Assembly (NCBI GenBank): GCA_019916065.1
Contig: CM034241.1
Location: 14,765,728 to 14,829,727 of the forward strand
DNA from: Vitellaria paradoxa
Lineage: Eukaryota; Streptophyta; Magnoliopsida; Ericales; Sapotaceae
DNA: 64,000 nt
Direction: 5' to 3'
The notes under the pieces are model-generated. The model ran no database searches. It had not been told where the DNA came from and saw only the letters and a list, made by a program, of their open reading frames with translations. Each line of letters opens with the position of its first letter. Position 1 is the stretch's first letter. Positions 1-9,867 of the stretch are shown here, piece after piece. The position numbers and the translations under genes are program-made.

Positions 1-30
1 TGTATATATAAACAAACTTTTATCACTTTT

Positions 31-240
31 GGCGACCAATTGGTCGCCAAAGGTATGCCTTTAGCGACCAATTAGTCGCCAAATGTATGCCTTTAGCAAC
101 CAATTGGTCACCAAAAATGATAAAAAAATTTATGATTTTATTTAATTACTCTAACTTTTTTATAATAATTTTTCAACACTTTTGTCAACCAATTGGTTGC
201 AAGAAATACCCGTTTAAAGACTAATTAGTTAGCAAAAATG
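31..240. repeat. Subterminal palindromic motifs of the CACTA element
   Basis: GGCGACCAATTGGTCGCC at 31-48 is a perfect 18-bp palindrome. Degraded versions follow near 64, 96, 182 and 220, with C-to-T or G-to-A changes such as GCAACCAATTGGTCACC. They belong to the same motif family as the array at 1.1-2.0 kb but are spaced more tightly here. Confidence 0.7.
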
Positions 241-1094
241 ATAAAAAAATTTATTATTTTTATTTAATTATTTTAACTCTTGTTTCAATAATTTGAAATC
301 ATAAACAATATATGAAACTATGTAGGTATTTAGTAAATAATTTATGAATAACTATTATATTTAACTAAAAATAATTTTAAATTTTTTTTATTTTCCTCCA
401 ATTCGTATGTGTAGCACATATTTAATACATATCTTTAATTTAGTTATATCATGGCTCACTAAATATATATTTTTCTTCATTTTGTATTTATATTTTTAAA
501 AATAATTTGGTCGCATTTAGTTTGAGTTTTAGAAAATTATTTTTAAAAAGCAAAATTTTTGAAAACTATTTTAAGAATTTATTTCTAATAAAAAAAATAT
601 TTTAGGTGATTATATTTGAAAATAAGTTCTAAAAAGATAAAGAAATGAAATTACTTAAAATTAATAAATAATATTTGTTACTTTTATTTTTAAATTTAAA
701 ATAATGTCACTTTAATATAATTAATATTAAATTACACTAAACAATTATTAGATATTAAAACGTTTAATATTCATTTGATTATAAGTTATACAAAATATAA
801 AGGTTACTCCAACATATTTACTTTGAAACAAAAAATGATTATACATTCAAATTATCTAAATTTGATTTGGTGAATTTAGTTTTAGCATTAATTTGGTAAC
901 ATTCTTTTATTGATCCATGATTATAATTTTTGATAATTTTTATAAATTAATAAATAAATGTTAAAATAAAATTTATGAAATCTAATTTAAATCATACAAA
1001 GAGATAAATAAATTTGTTTAAGAGAAAAATAGAGAAAGAAATAAAAGTCAATGAATTTTATTTATTCATTTCATTTTTTTAGCGACTAAATTAA

Positions 1095-1990
1095 TATTTG
1101 GTGGATGAAGAGATTTTTTTAGCGACTAATTGGTCACCAAATACTTGGAATTTAGCCACCAAACTTATTTGGTCGCTAAGAAAGAATGCCAAAAATTATG
1201 AAAATATTTCGCGACCAAATGTTTTGGTAGTCAAAAGTCATTATTGGCGCCAAAGGATGGAGGGAAATATTTTAGAACTCTTTAGCAACTAAATTAATAT
1301 TTGGTCAACCAATTGGTCGCTAAATGTTTAGAATTTTGCGACCAAACTTATTTGGTCGTTAAAAATAAATGTCAAAAAATTATAAAAATATTCCGTGACC
1401 AAATGTTTTGGTAGCCAAAAGCCATTGTTGGTGCCAAAAGGTGGGGGGAAATATTTTAAAACTTTTTATCGATCAAATTAATATTTGGTCGCTAAAGGTT
1501 AACTTTTAGCGACCAATTGGTCGCCAAATGCCTGAGATTTAGCGACCAAACTTATTTGGTCGCTAAAATAAATGTCAAAAAATTCTAAAAATATTCCGCG
1601 ACCAAATGTTTTGGTAGCCAAAAGCCATTATTGGCGCCAAAGGGTGGAAGGAAATATTTTAGAACTCTTTAGCGACCAAATTAAGGTTGACTTTTAGTGA
1701 TCAATTGGTCGCCAAATGCCTGGGATTTAGCGATCAAACTTATTTGGTCGCTAAAAGTAAATGTCAAAAAATTATAAAAATATTCTACGACCAAATGTTT
1801 TGGTAGCCAAAAGCCATTGTTGGCGCCAAAGGGTGGAGGGAAATATTTTTAGAACTCTTTAGTGACCAAATTAATATTTGGTCGCTAAAGGTTGACTTTT
1901 AGCGACCAATTGGTCGCCAAATGCCTGAGATTTAGCAACCAAATTTATTTGGTCGCTAAAAATAAATTATTAGCGTCCAAATGATTTTTA
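1095..1990. repeat. Tandem subterminal array, period about 190 bp
   Basis: The landmark RYGACCAAATGTTTTGGTAG starts at 1211, 1395, 1598 and 1787, giving spacings of 184, 203 and 189 bp. Each unit also contains a block with TTGGCGCCAAAGG, a TTAGCGACCAA / TTGGTCGCTAA pair and, in two units, the palindrome GCGACCAATTGGTCGC (1509-1524 and 1902-1917). The mix of tandem order and internal inverted motifs is typical of CACTA subterminal regions. Confidence 0.75.
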
Positions 1991-2056
1991 GTCGCTAAAA
2001 ACTAATATTTAGCGACTAAATTTAGTTTTGGTCGGGAAAAGTGATCACTAAAAATG

Positions 2057-2071
2057 CTTTTTCTTGTAGTG
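2057..2071 (-). repeat. CACTA terminal inverted repeat
   Basis: The 15-bp terminus reads CACTACAAGAAAAAG on the minus strand. It is followed by ATT at 2072-2074, the candidate 3-bp target duplication. This is where element-encoded transposase would cut. Confidence 0.85.
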
Positions 2072-3532
2072 ATTGTTATAACGACACACACATATATACA
2101 TATATATTTATATAAACCTGTTTATCTCATAAACCTTAGGTAACACTATGCTGCTATGTGTTTTGCCACCCTCAGAGATACTTAATGTGAAGTTTGCTAA
2201 ATATTTGAAGCAATATAGGCCAATAGGAAGAATGGTTTAATTGAAGAAAGTAAGTCAATTGCAGCATTGACCCACATTCATAAAGAAAGGCTGATGTTAT
2301 GGTCAACAAATAGCATTCAAGTGTTCGGTCGATTTTAGTGTTGAAGGATTCATGATGGATCTAGATCGGCTAGGTTGGGCCAATAAAGATTGGACATAAT
2401 CTTGAAAGATTGTTATTGGTCAGGAAAATTAAATGAAGATCGGCCAAGGTGATTGGCCAATATAACTGAAGAGCATGGATGAGATAACTACCACCAGTCT
2501 AAAGTTTATGCTACAGTTAAAGAGTGATAACCAAAAACTCAGGACGTGCTGTAGTAGGAAACGTTGGAGGTTATTTGTTTGAAGTGCCAGACAATAAAAA
2601 TAGATTGAGAGGGACTAAGAAAGGGTTCCTCAATTGCACCTCTCCCTGCGAGATTTTATTTTCCTGCAAGTTTTACTTTTCTATATTTATTTTTCCTACA
2701 CTTTAGATTAGTTCCTCTTCAACCTCACTAGTAAAGATGTGATTTATACGTTCTTGTCACCTGTACCTGTTGTATATTTTGGAGCTAAAGTTGGTATCAT
2801 CACTGATAATGAAGGTTGGGATATAAGTAAATTTGGTTTTTTTTTTTTTTTTTTTTTTTTATCAAACTTTCTTCTCTTTGTTATTGTTTGTTGTGCTTTA
2901 CTTGTTTTTATCATGTACTATAGTTCAAAGTCCTAAAAAGGCAAAAATCCCACATTTTTAGTTCGCTTGATTTTGCACTTAATTCTTTCATCTTCTGAAT
3001 CTTTTAATCTTGGCTCACCTATGCACACACAAACACACTAAGCTAAAAAGCAGTGAAAGAACATGAGTTGATTTAGCACAAATATTTTTTTGGCATGCTA
3101 GATGGGCAATTATTCATAGTATATGATAATCACACAAAAACAAAGTCTTAAGTTTAACGAAGAAAATGAAAAGCAATGATGACTGATGAAGAGACCACAA
3201 AAAAACGTTAGTCCATCATCTAATGAGTTTAACTTAAAAGCGACCAATTTTCTATATTTCGTAAGTCTATAAGGGAATAAAACACTGAGATCATGAACAT
3301 CTTAACTGTAATGGTTCATACATTACAATTAATTGATAAGAGGTTGGCTGATTAGGCCACCAGCCAACCCAGGCTAGACAGAAACTCTTCAGTGGCTAGA
3401 GGGAAACAGGTGTTTGAGTCTCAATGTAATGTTCATTAGGGGCAAGAGGGTCGATTACTGACTAGCCCTGTTTGTTGGCTTTGTCCATGAAACTAGTTCC
3501 AAAGAAATTAAACTGATTGGCCTTTAGGCCAA
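2072..3532. other. Non-coding stretch, possibly a gypsy LTR end and leader
   Basis: No convincing gene. A 24-base T tract lies at 2837-2860. TTTGGCATGCTAGATGGGC around 3089-3107 resembles the leader found just inside some plant gypsy LTRs. Together with the gag remnant downstream it hints that the sequence before about 3085 is an old LTR. No LTR boundary, target duplication or second copy can be shown. Confidence 0.3.
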
Positions 3533-5216
3533 TTGTACTACTTTATGAATCTAATTACAAATTTAAGTACCACGAGTCAGTGTGGCAGACCAATTAGACT
3601 GATGCAACAAAATATCAGCCAGATACCAAGTATACCAAGTATATCGCAAGTCGCAACAAATCAAAGTATGGGTGAGTTCCATATTGGGGGGCAAGTTCAA
3701 TGCTTCCGAGACTTAAAATATGTGTTAGGGATAGGTCAAACCAGAACCATTCAAATTTAGCTTCAATTTCTTGAGAAAATGCTAGGGGTCAAAATAATTT
3801 TCAAAATTAGTCATCTTATGTTGGCACAGCATCCACGTCGTCATCCTCTTATATTGGCACAGCATCCATGTCGTTGATACACAAGAGCTAAGGTTAATTT
3901 CCTAATCGAATTATAGGAAATGGCACCCTTTCTAGGTCAATTGATATTCAGCCAACTTCTAGCAATAGGTTAAGTTAAGATAACTGGCTTGTGGTATTTG
4001 ATTGGCCAGAATTAGTGGTTATTGGCCAAGAACAAAATTTCATTAAAAATCGTAACCAGTTGGCCCATTAAATTCAGGAAAGGTTTGGTCCAACCATTAG
4101 AGGTTTGGGAAGGCTGACATATAGAAAACCTTACCTTGAATAGATAGCCTAGATGGAATTTTCAAAGGATTTTAAAATTCTAGATTTTTTCTTATTCTCC
4201 AGAGAGGATAAATAATCTATTGTTGAGCATGTAGGCCAATTTATGATTCAGTGTGGTATAGTCAAAAATTTTGACATTTACAAATTGAGACTATTTGCAA
4301 ATTCCTTAACTACCACTACTTTTACGTGCTACGTGAACCTAACTCAAAACCCAGTACATAGTTGGGCATAATTAGAAGAAATGTTTCACAATCAGTTCTA
4401 CGAGAGTGAGCCAGAAGTGGTTATCGCTGATCTGGCCAAAATGTTATAGTTGGCCGACGAATCGATCGACATGTATATTGCCTGGCTGATGAGAGCTAAG
4501 TACAAGTGTAATGTATCACTCTCTGAAATTGAGTATGTTAAGTTGGTTTTGAATGGTCTTGAATTTGAACTCCCAAAGAAATTTAAGAAATGGAGTTCAG
4601 GGATCTCTTTGAGCTGAAAGGATTTGCAAGAAGTGTAAGACAGGAAGAATTTCTCAAGGGGTACCTTTATAGTGATCTAACGTATGATGTCGCATTGGTC
4701 TACACATATAAAAGGAAGGACGGCAAATGAAAACATGTAGGCTGATGTTGGAATGATTGAGATTGTGTCTAAGACGCCTAATTTTTGTAAGGCGTAAACT
4801 CCAAAACTTATGAGAGTAATGGTTCTGCTGAGAGTAAAATTAAAGAATTATTTAAATGATATTCTTTTGACATTATGAAAGCAGATCAAATTTTTTATCA
4901 TCTTTTGGACAATATAATTATTTGGCTTCTAAATAGATAAAAGATTTAATCAGCTGATGAAATTAAAGGCCGTAGTTACTGCAAATGGCATAATTTATGG
5001 AGTCATTCAACTAATAATTGTTTATATTTTTGAAATGTTGTGCAAGAACACATTGATAGCAGCCTATTTAAAATGGTTAAGAAAAAACCAATGGGAGTGG
5101 ATGAGAAGATATTCCAAATGTCAGTTGATATTAACATGGTGAATGCTGAGAAGCTAGCTGAGAGTAGGAAAGGTAAGGAGAACGTCATTGATGGTGAAGA
5201 TGAATATAATGACTGA
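3533..5216 (+). pseudogene. Degenerate gypsy (Tat-like) gag
   Basis: Broken frames from about 4080 give motifs of a plant gypsy capsid: GRPTYRKPYPE-like sequence near 4115, VEHVGQFMIQCG near 4225, then FHNQFYESEPEVVIADLAKML and NVSLSEIEYVKLVLNGLE. The C-terminal part (4957-5216) includes YCKWHNLWSHSTNNC, a C-x-W-H ... H ... C zinc-finger-like motif typical of Tat gag, and ends in an acidic run. Stops interrupt it at what are normally Gln or Arg positions (GCATAATTA, TTATAGTTG and TTTTGAAAT). The N-terminal part, 3533-4080, is weakly recognisable. It is non-functional. Family assignment rests on remembered consensus motifs. Confidence 0.65.
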
Positions 5217-5437
5217 TTATCACATTATATATTTGTACATCTTTTTAATGTGATAATATCATAAATATATTCACTTAAAACTCAATTTTATTGTATATTT
5301 ATCATACACTTGTGTTTTGTGTTGATTACAATTTTCAAGAATTAATTCTAGGCATTTTGAGGCCAAAACAACATAAAGAATACAAATGGAAGAGTCCTAT
5401 ATGAATGTGAGGTAAAAGAAGAAGAATTGGATTCACG

Positions 5438-5740
5438 TTTGGACCCATGTCCAAATAAACTATGGTATAGACCAATGCTCAATCAACAGAAGCGTATAAT
5501 GGGGAAAAAATCAAAAATATTCTAGGTGTTAAGAAGAGTGTTTGGACCCCTATCCAAACAACTTCTTGTTCTGACACTTGTGCGTATGATAGTGGGCAAG
5601 ATATGAGTTGAAGGCTAAAAGTTTCACTATGTGTTAGAGGGCTATTTGGACTCACGTTTGAAGAAGGGTATCTTAAGAGGGTTGTTCGAACCCCTGTTGG
5701 AATAAGGTTAGTTTCAAAAGGCTCTTCAGAACCCTATCCG
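5438..5740. repeat. U3 cluster of short near-palindromes
   Basis: Four related inverted repeats. TTTGGAC, CCAT spacer, GTCCAAA (5438-5455). TGTTTGGA, CCCCTA spacer, TCCAAACA (5539-5560). Two weaker forms lie near 5686-5702 and 5725-5742 (TTCGAACCCCTGTTGGAA and TTCAGAACCCTATCCGAA). The shared core is close to GGACCCCTATCC. Their position inside the LTR upstream of the U5 block suggests cis-regulatory elements. Confidence 0.55.
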
Positions 5741-6113
5741 AATATAGACTAAAATTTGAAAATTTAATAGTAATATTGTAATTTTTAAAGGAGAGGACAA
5801 TAAATATGAGTAGGCTTTCATGATAGAGATATAGAGATATGCACTGTACTTAGAGAATACATAGGGTGATTAGAGAGGTTTTGGGGGTTTGTCTACATCT
5901 CTTCAATTAAGTTTAATTTTCTTTTTCTTCTTATAATTTCTATGTTCTATAGTAGTTCTTCTTCTTGGATTCAAGTCAAGAGAAGCACATATTGATATGG
6001 ATTTTCAAGGTAACTTGAGCTTCAAGTTTAATTTCTTTAGACTCCTAATGAATGATGATTAGTTTGTTTGGATCTCTTGAAATCACTAGTTGATGTTACT
6101 AGATTGAATTTTG

Positions 6114-6347
6114 ACTATGTAATTCATGTTTGTTTTTGGTAACGGGGGAAATCACCTAGCGGTTTTACCTACTGAGCTACAAACCCTCAGGGGAACTAGT
6201 GCAGCTACCCACCGCCACGGCCCCCCACTTAAATCCTGGCCGCTCCAGGTGAGAATCGAACCTACGACCTGAGAATATCACTCAAGCCTTAGGCTTGACT
6301 CCCTTTCCACTGGACCAACCAAGGGTGGGTACTATGTAATTCATGTT
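6114..6347 (-). mobile_element. tRNA-derived SINE with 17-bp target duplication
   Basis: The SINE body is 6131-6330, read on the minus strand. Identical 17-bp direct repeats ACTATGTAATTCATGTT flank it at 6114-6130 and 6331-6347, proving insertion. At its 5' end an A-box-like TTGGTCCAGTGG (complement of 6307-6318) and a B-box GGTTCGATTCTC (complement of 6251-6262) form a pol III internal promoter of tRNA type. A second A-box-like GTAGCTCAGTAGG occurs in the 3' half (6168-6180). The tail ends in a short A-rich ACCAAAAACA. It has no coding capacity and would have been mobilised by a LINE reverse transcriptase. Confidence 0.85.
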
Positions 6348-6876
6348 AGCTTATCTGTGAGTTGCTAGTTTAGAATTTGTATGCACGATCCAAGGATTTT
6401 GTATGAGAATTACTACACTTAGAACTTTCATGTACTCCACATAGATTATGCACCCTTTATGTTTGATTTAGTAACTTAACTAAGTTGAAGTAATATTGTA
6501 ACCAAACTTGATTATTTATTGTTCCAAACTTGGAGATTCATTGAAATTATTATATGAATTGACTTAATTTAAGACATTTTATTTTAATCATTTTTGGTTT
6601 CATTAAATTTTCAATCACAATTTTCAAGTTAGATTTTATTGTCACCTCTTAAGTGTTTGACAAAATGCCTACGTAGGTTTTATTTTCAAAATTTGACCTA
6701 ATTTTCTTTGATTTCTATTATGTGACACCTATTAATTAAGAGAAGAATAATTGTAAGTTGACAATGCCTTTTCCTGTGGATATGATCGGTACTTCTCTGG
6801 CTCACAAATTTAAACTACTACAATTGATCACTGTGCACTTGGGATATATTAAACTTTTTGAGATGACAAGGAATTT

Positions 6877-6893
6877 TGGCACCATTGCTAGGG
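6877..6893 (+). other. Decayed tRNA-Asp primer binding site
   Basis: TGGCACCATTGCTAGGG matches the tRNA-Asp primer site TGGCGCCGTTGCCGGGG except at four positions, all of them CpG positions changed to TpG or CpA. It lies 8 bp inside the LTR end at 6868. Confidence 0.6.
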
Positions 6894-8470
6894 ATTATTG
6901 ATAATGAAGGTGAATATGATGACTTAATGGACAATGATGATATATAGGAGTTCAATCAGTCATAAGCCAAACTCTTCAAAGAAGCAGAAGAAGCTAGGGC
7001 CAGTGATATTAGAATGAAAGTAGCTCCCCAAGTCCACAAGTAAGGCATATAGTTTTATGAATCACCAAAAAATGATTATGGCTAACTAGAAATGACCTAA
7101 TATTGATTCTTATTACAGAGATCAAGCATTAGGAGTACAGACTCCAGAAAGAAAGGCAATGATAAGAAGTGCAGTGAAAAACCAGGAGTATATATTCAAG
7201 AATTAGTCCAGCATTAACTTAGTCTAAAGATTAGTGTCAATCAAGGATAGATGAATTCGGAGTAGTGAGGCCAACATCTTATGTTAGGTCGATGAGAACA
7301 AAAAGTGTATCAAGGCCCTTTGGTCGAGCACAGTTTCACAACCTAAAGGCTGATTTCAGTTTTCCAATCCTTATCCCAGACCATCAATGGCTCTATAGCC
7401 ATTGCTATAGTTTGGCTTTCAAAAGGCCTATCCAAAGTTCAGCCGACCAATTAGGTTGAAGATGCCTCTGTAACCAATGGCATGGGAGTAGGCTGGTCAT
7501 CCCAAGTTCCTACTCAATTAGAATACTAGGAAAATGTATAGATCTCAAAGGAGATGGCAGAGATAGAGGGAATCCTAGAGGGATCTGGAGATAGAGCAAA
7601 TCAGGTCATTGGAGTTAATTAGAAAAGGAGCAAACACCATCTCTAATAGTACTTAAGGTGTAAGTCAAGCTGTGTGCGCCTCCAAAAGTGACATTAAACG
7701 ACCTAGAGAAGAAATAGAAAGATAAACAAGCTGTGAAACAGACAGTAAAGAGGCAGACACATCTTTTAAATGTCGGTCAAATAAGTTTGAGTGTTGTAAT
7801 AATGACTCATGTAACGATGATAGAGATGCTCAATCTATGGCTTCATTCAATTTGGAAACATTCAACCCACTGAAGTGAACATGGTCTTCACATTGACAGC
7901 TGTGTTTAATGCCGATAAAATGCAAAGTTCATTGTAGGGTTATTTCAAGGAAAACAAGTAAGAAACTATCGAAATTGACATAATGGTGCTCGAACTAAAA
8001 GATCCAACTATTAAAAAGAACCCAAACATTTACCTGATTAAATTTGAAGATTCATTAATCGCTAATGGTATGGAGAAATTAGCCCGAGTTCTGCTCAGAA
8101 GATATGAAGATAAAACTCATGTCAAACCTTTATAAAGTTTAATGAATAGAATGTCAGTCAATTGAATATTGGTAGACAATAGGGCCATTGTTAATATCTT
8201 TCCTTGTAAGATATTAACGAGGATTGGTGGACGTGTAGAAGATCTAATACCAATAGAAGTAATAGTTAGTAGCTTCACGAGAGGACCTACAAACACCAGA
8301 GGTGCAACACCCTTGTAAGTGACTACTAGAAACAACATGGAATGGTCACCTTTCTTCGTTGTAAATGTAGAGCCATCTTATAATGCATTACTTTGCCGTG
8401 ATTAGATTTATATTAATGGTTGTATTGTTTCTTCACTTCACCAAGCCTTCGGGACTAGCAATGTGCACTT
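6894..8470 (+). pseudogene. Degenerate gypsy (Tat-like) gag-protease remnant
   Basis: The first part (6894-7840) is heavily broken. From about 7890 a recognisable protease region appears: LELKDPTIKKNPNIYLIKFE, GMEKLARVLLRRYEDK, ILVDNRAIVNIFPCKILTRI, SFTRGPTNTRGATPL, then PSYNALLCRD and GCIVSSLHQAF. In the family the catalytic block reads D-x-G-(S/A)-x-x-N-(I/L)-x-P; here it is DNRAIVNIFP, so the active-site Gly is lost. The later LGRDWI motif has become LCRD plus stop. Stops occur at 8133-8135 and 8167-8169. No RT follows; sequence similarity fades by about 8470. Confidence 0.6.
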
Positions 8471-8479
8471 TAGGGGTGT

Positions 8480-9764
8480 GATTATGCTTGAAAAAAACCT
8501 TGATTTTCATCATTATTAACTGTAATCTTCATTATAATATATGTATTTAGTCTAATTCAGTTTACTTATAACAATTTGTTCTTCCGTGTAGAATTTTGGT
8601 AAGAAATGCTGAAATACATGCTAGAAATAATCAAAAAAGGAAAAGAGTAGGCAAAGGCTGAAAGTACCGTTCAGACGCCAATCTTTTATCCGAACACTGG
8701 TAAATAGTACACACTGAGCTCCAACACTTAGCCAAAGTTTCTAATAAAATTTTCCTTTCTTGTTCGAATGACACAACTCCATCAACATTATTGTTTAGCA
8801 CTTTCTGCATGTATAAATACTCTCATGCGCAACTTTTAGTTTTCTCTTTTTAGAACTTTGAGGGTTTATCTTAGATAGTATTCTAATTTAGTTTTCATTT
8901 ATGAGACATTGGATCAACGAATGTTTTAGAGTTATTTCCAATTTATTGAATACAAGTTCACTTCAATGTTGTTTGTTTTCTATTTCCTATTCTTTATTTT
9001 TTGTTTTTGTTTATTTGCTATACTAGGCTAGATTCTTGATCTTGATTTAACCCATCAATCATGGGTTGAATTTCATTTCTTGCCTGAATGTGATTAAACC
9101 TAGGGTTTCTAAACCCTATTTTCTTTTTCCAAGCCTTCAAAACATATGTATATTAATCATATTTCCTTGAAATCCCCAATAAGATCATGTGATTAAAACT
9201 TTCAAAATATGTTGGAATAAAAGAAAAAAGATTTGGGCTAAAGATAAATTAAATAATATTTTTCAATTTTCTAATCCTAAACGTGATTTTAAAATTGTGT
9301 TTTGGAGTAAAGGTTTTCATGAGAATATTTTTCAGTTTAATCTTCCCTAACCTGTATATTAAACTAAGTATTGATATCACAAGCATTGCTAAGACAAAAG
9401 CTTCACCCGGATTTGTGGGTGGGATCAAGAGTTTTTAGTAGTTTGATAAACCTTAATCTTGGTTACTGCTTTTATCGCTTGTATTGTTAGTTACTTTGAA
9501 TTTTATTATTGTTAGAGTAGGATAGAAAAAATTTAGGGTTTTATATTTTATTTTTGTTTCCGTAGTTCTATTAAAATTTACATGCTTTAATATTCAAATC
9601 AATCATCACACCTTCAAACCCCATCAACTTAAATTTTTTTTTAAATAAGTTAGAGTTTAACTTAGAAAAACCCTAGGATTGAGTTCCTACAGGTTTCCTT
9701 AGGATTCGATCTCAATCTACCTGCACTTGGGAGAATTTCTCATAGTAATATTTTGAGGCGGTCA
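8480..9764 (+). mobile_element. Second gypsy (Athila/Tat-type) LTR, left edge uncertain
   Basis: The right end GCGGTCA at 9764 matches the end of the 54.2-kb Athila LTR (GCGGTCA, then AGTTTTTGGCGCC) and is followed by a decayed tRNA-Asp primer site. It holds the U5-like TCCTTAGGATTCGATCTC ... TGCACTTGGGA. A TATA box lies at 8812-8819. It is non-coding. The left boundary is a guess placed just after the protease remnant. No partner LTR is recognised in the window. Confidence 0.5.
8812..8819 (+). promoter_or_regulatory. LTR TATA box
   Basis: TATAAATA follows GCATG in the centre of the LTR and is followed by CTCTCATGCGC. Transcription of the element would start about 30 bp downstream. Confidence 0.45.
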
Positions 9765-9770
9765 AGTTTT

Positions 9771-9787
9771 TTGCACCGTTGCCGTGG
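9771..9787 (+). other. Decayed tRNA-Asp primer binding site
   Basis: TTGCACCGTTGCCGTGG differs from TGGCGCCGTTGCCGGGG at three positions. It sits 6 bp after the LTR end. The element is cut off about 80 bp further on, where Tekay sequence begins. Confidence 0.6.
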
Positions 9788-9867
9788 AGCCAAAGTTTTT
9801 GATTTGCTAGGATGATTTTAAGTTAAATTGTTTACTAGTTTTCTTTGAAAAAAAAGGATAACCTTTT

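Larger units (their letters stand above)
1..2071. mobile_element. CACTA (En/Spm) transposon, one terminal part
   Basis: The right edge reads CTTTTTCTTGTAGTG, whose reverse complement CACTACAAGAAAAAG is the classic CACTA terminal inverted repeat. The interior is rich in forms of TTTAGCGACCAA and its complement TTGGTCGCTAAA, the direct and inverted subterminal motifs to which the element's own DNA-binding protein binds in this superfamily. The other terminus and any transposase gene are not visible, so the element either continues to the left of the window or is a non-autonomous derivative. The stretch 250-1080 is AT-rich and holds neither the motif nor a coding frame. The 3-bp target duplication cannot be tested because only one end is present. 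Confidence 0.85.
5217..6868 (+). mobile_element. Gypsy (Athila/Tat-type) LTR, old, with SINE inside
   Basis: The right end is defined by GATGACA followed after 8 bases by a decayed tRNA-Asp primer site, and by the U5 block CCTGTGGATATGATCGG ... GTGCACTTGGG, which recurs in the other gypsy LTRs here (near 9.69, 27.6 and 54.12 kb). Short inverted repeats at 5438-5740 sit where U3 should be. The left end is uncertain; a TG at 5214 directly follows the gag remnant. There is no ORF. The SINE at 6131-6330 interrupts it. No partner LTR was seen. Confidence 0.55.

Noticed and set aside
2739..2936. 65-residue open frame with a run of Phe
   Set aside because: Produced by a 24-base T tract; no motif.
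8117..8338. 73-residue minus-strand open frame
   Set aside because: It is the antisense of the recognisable gypsy protease remnant.
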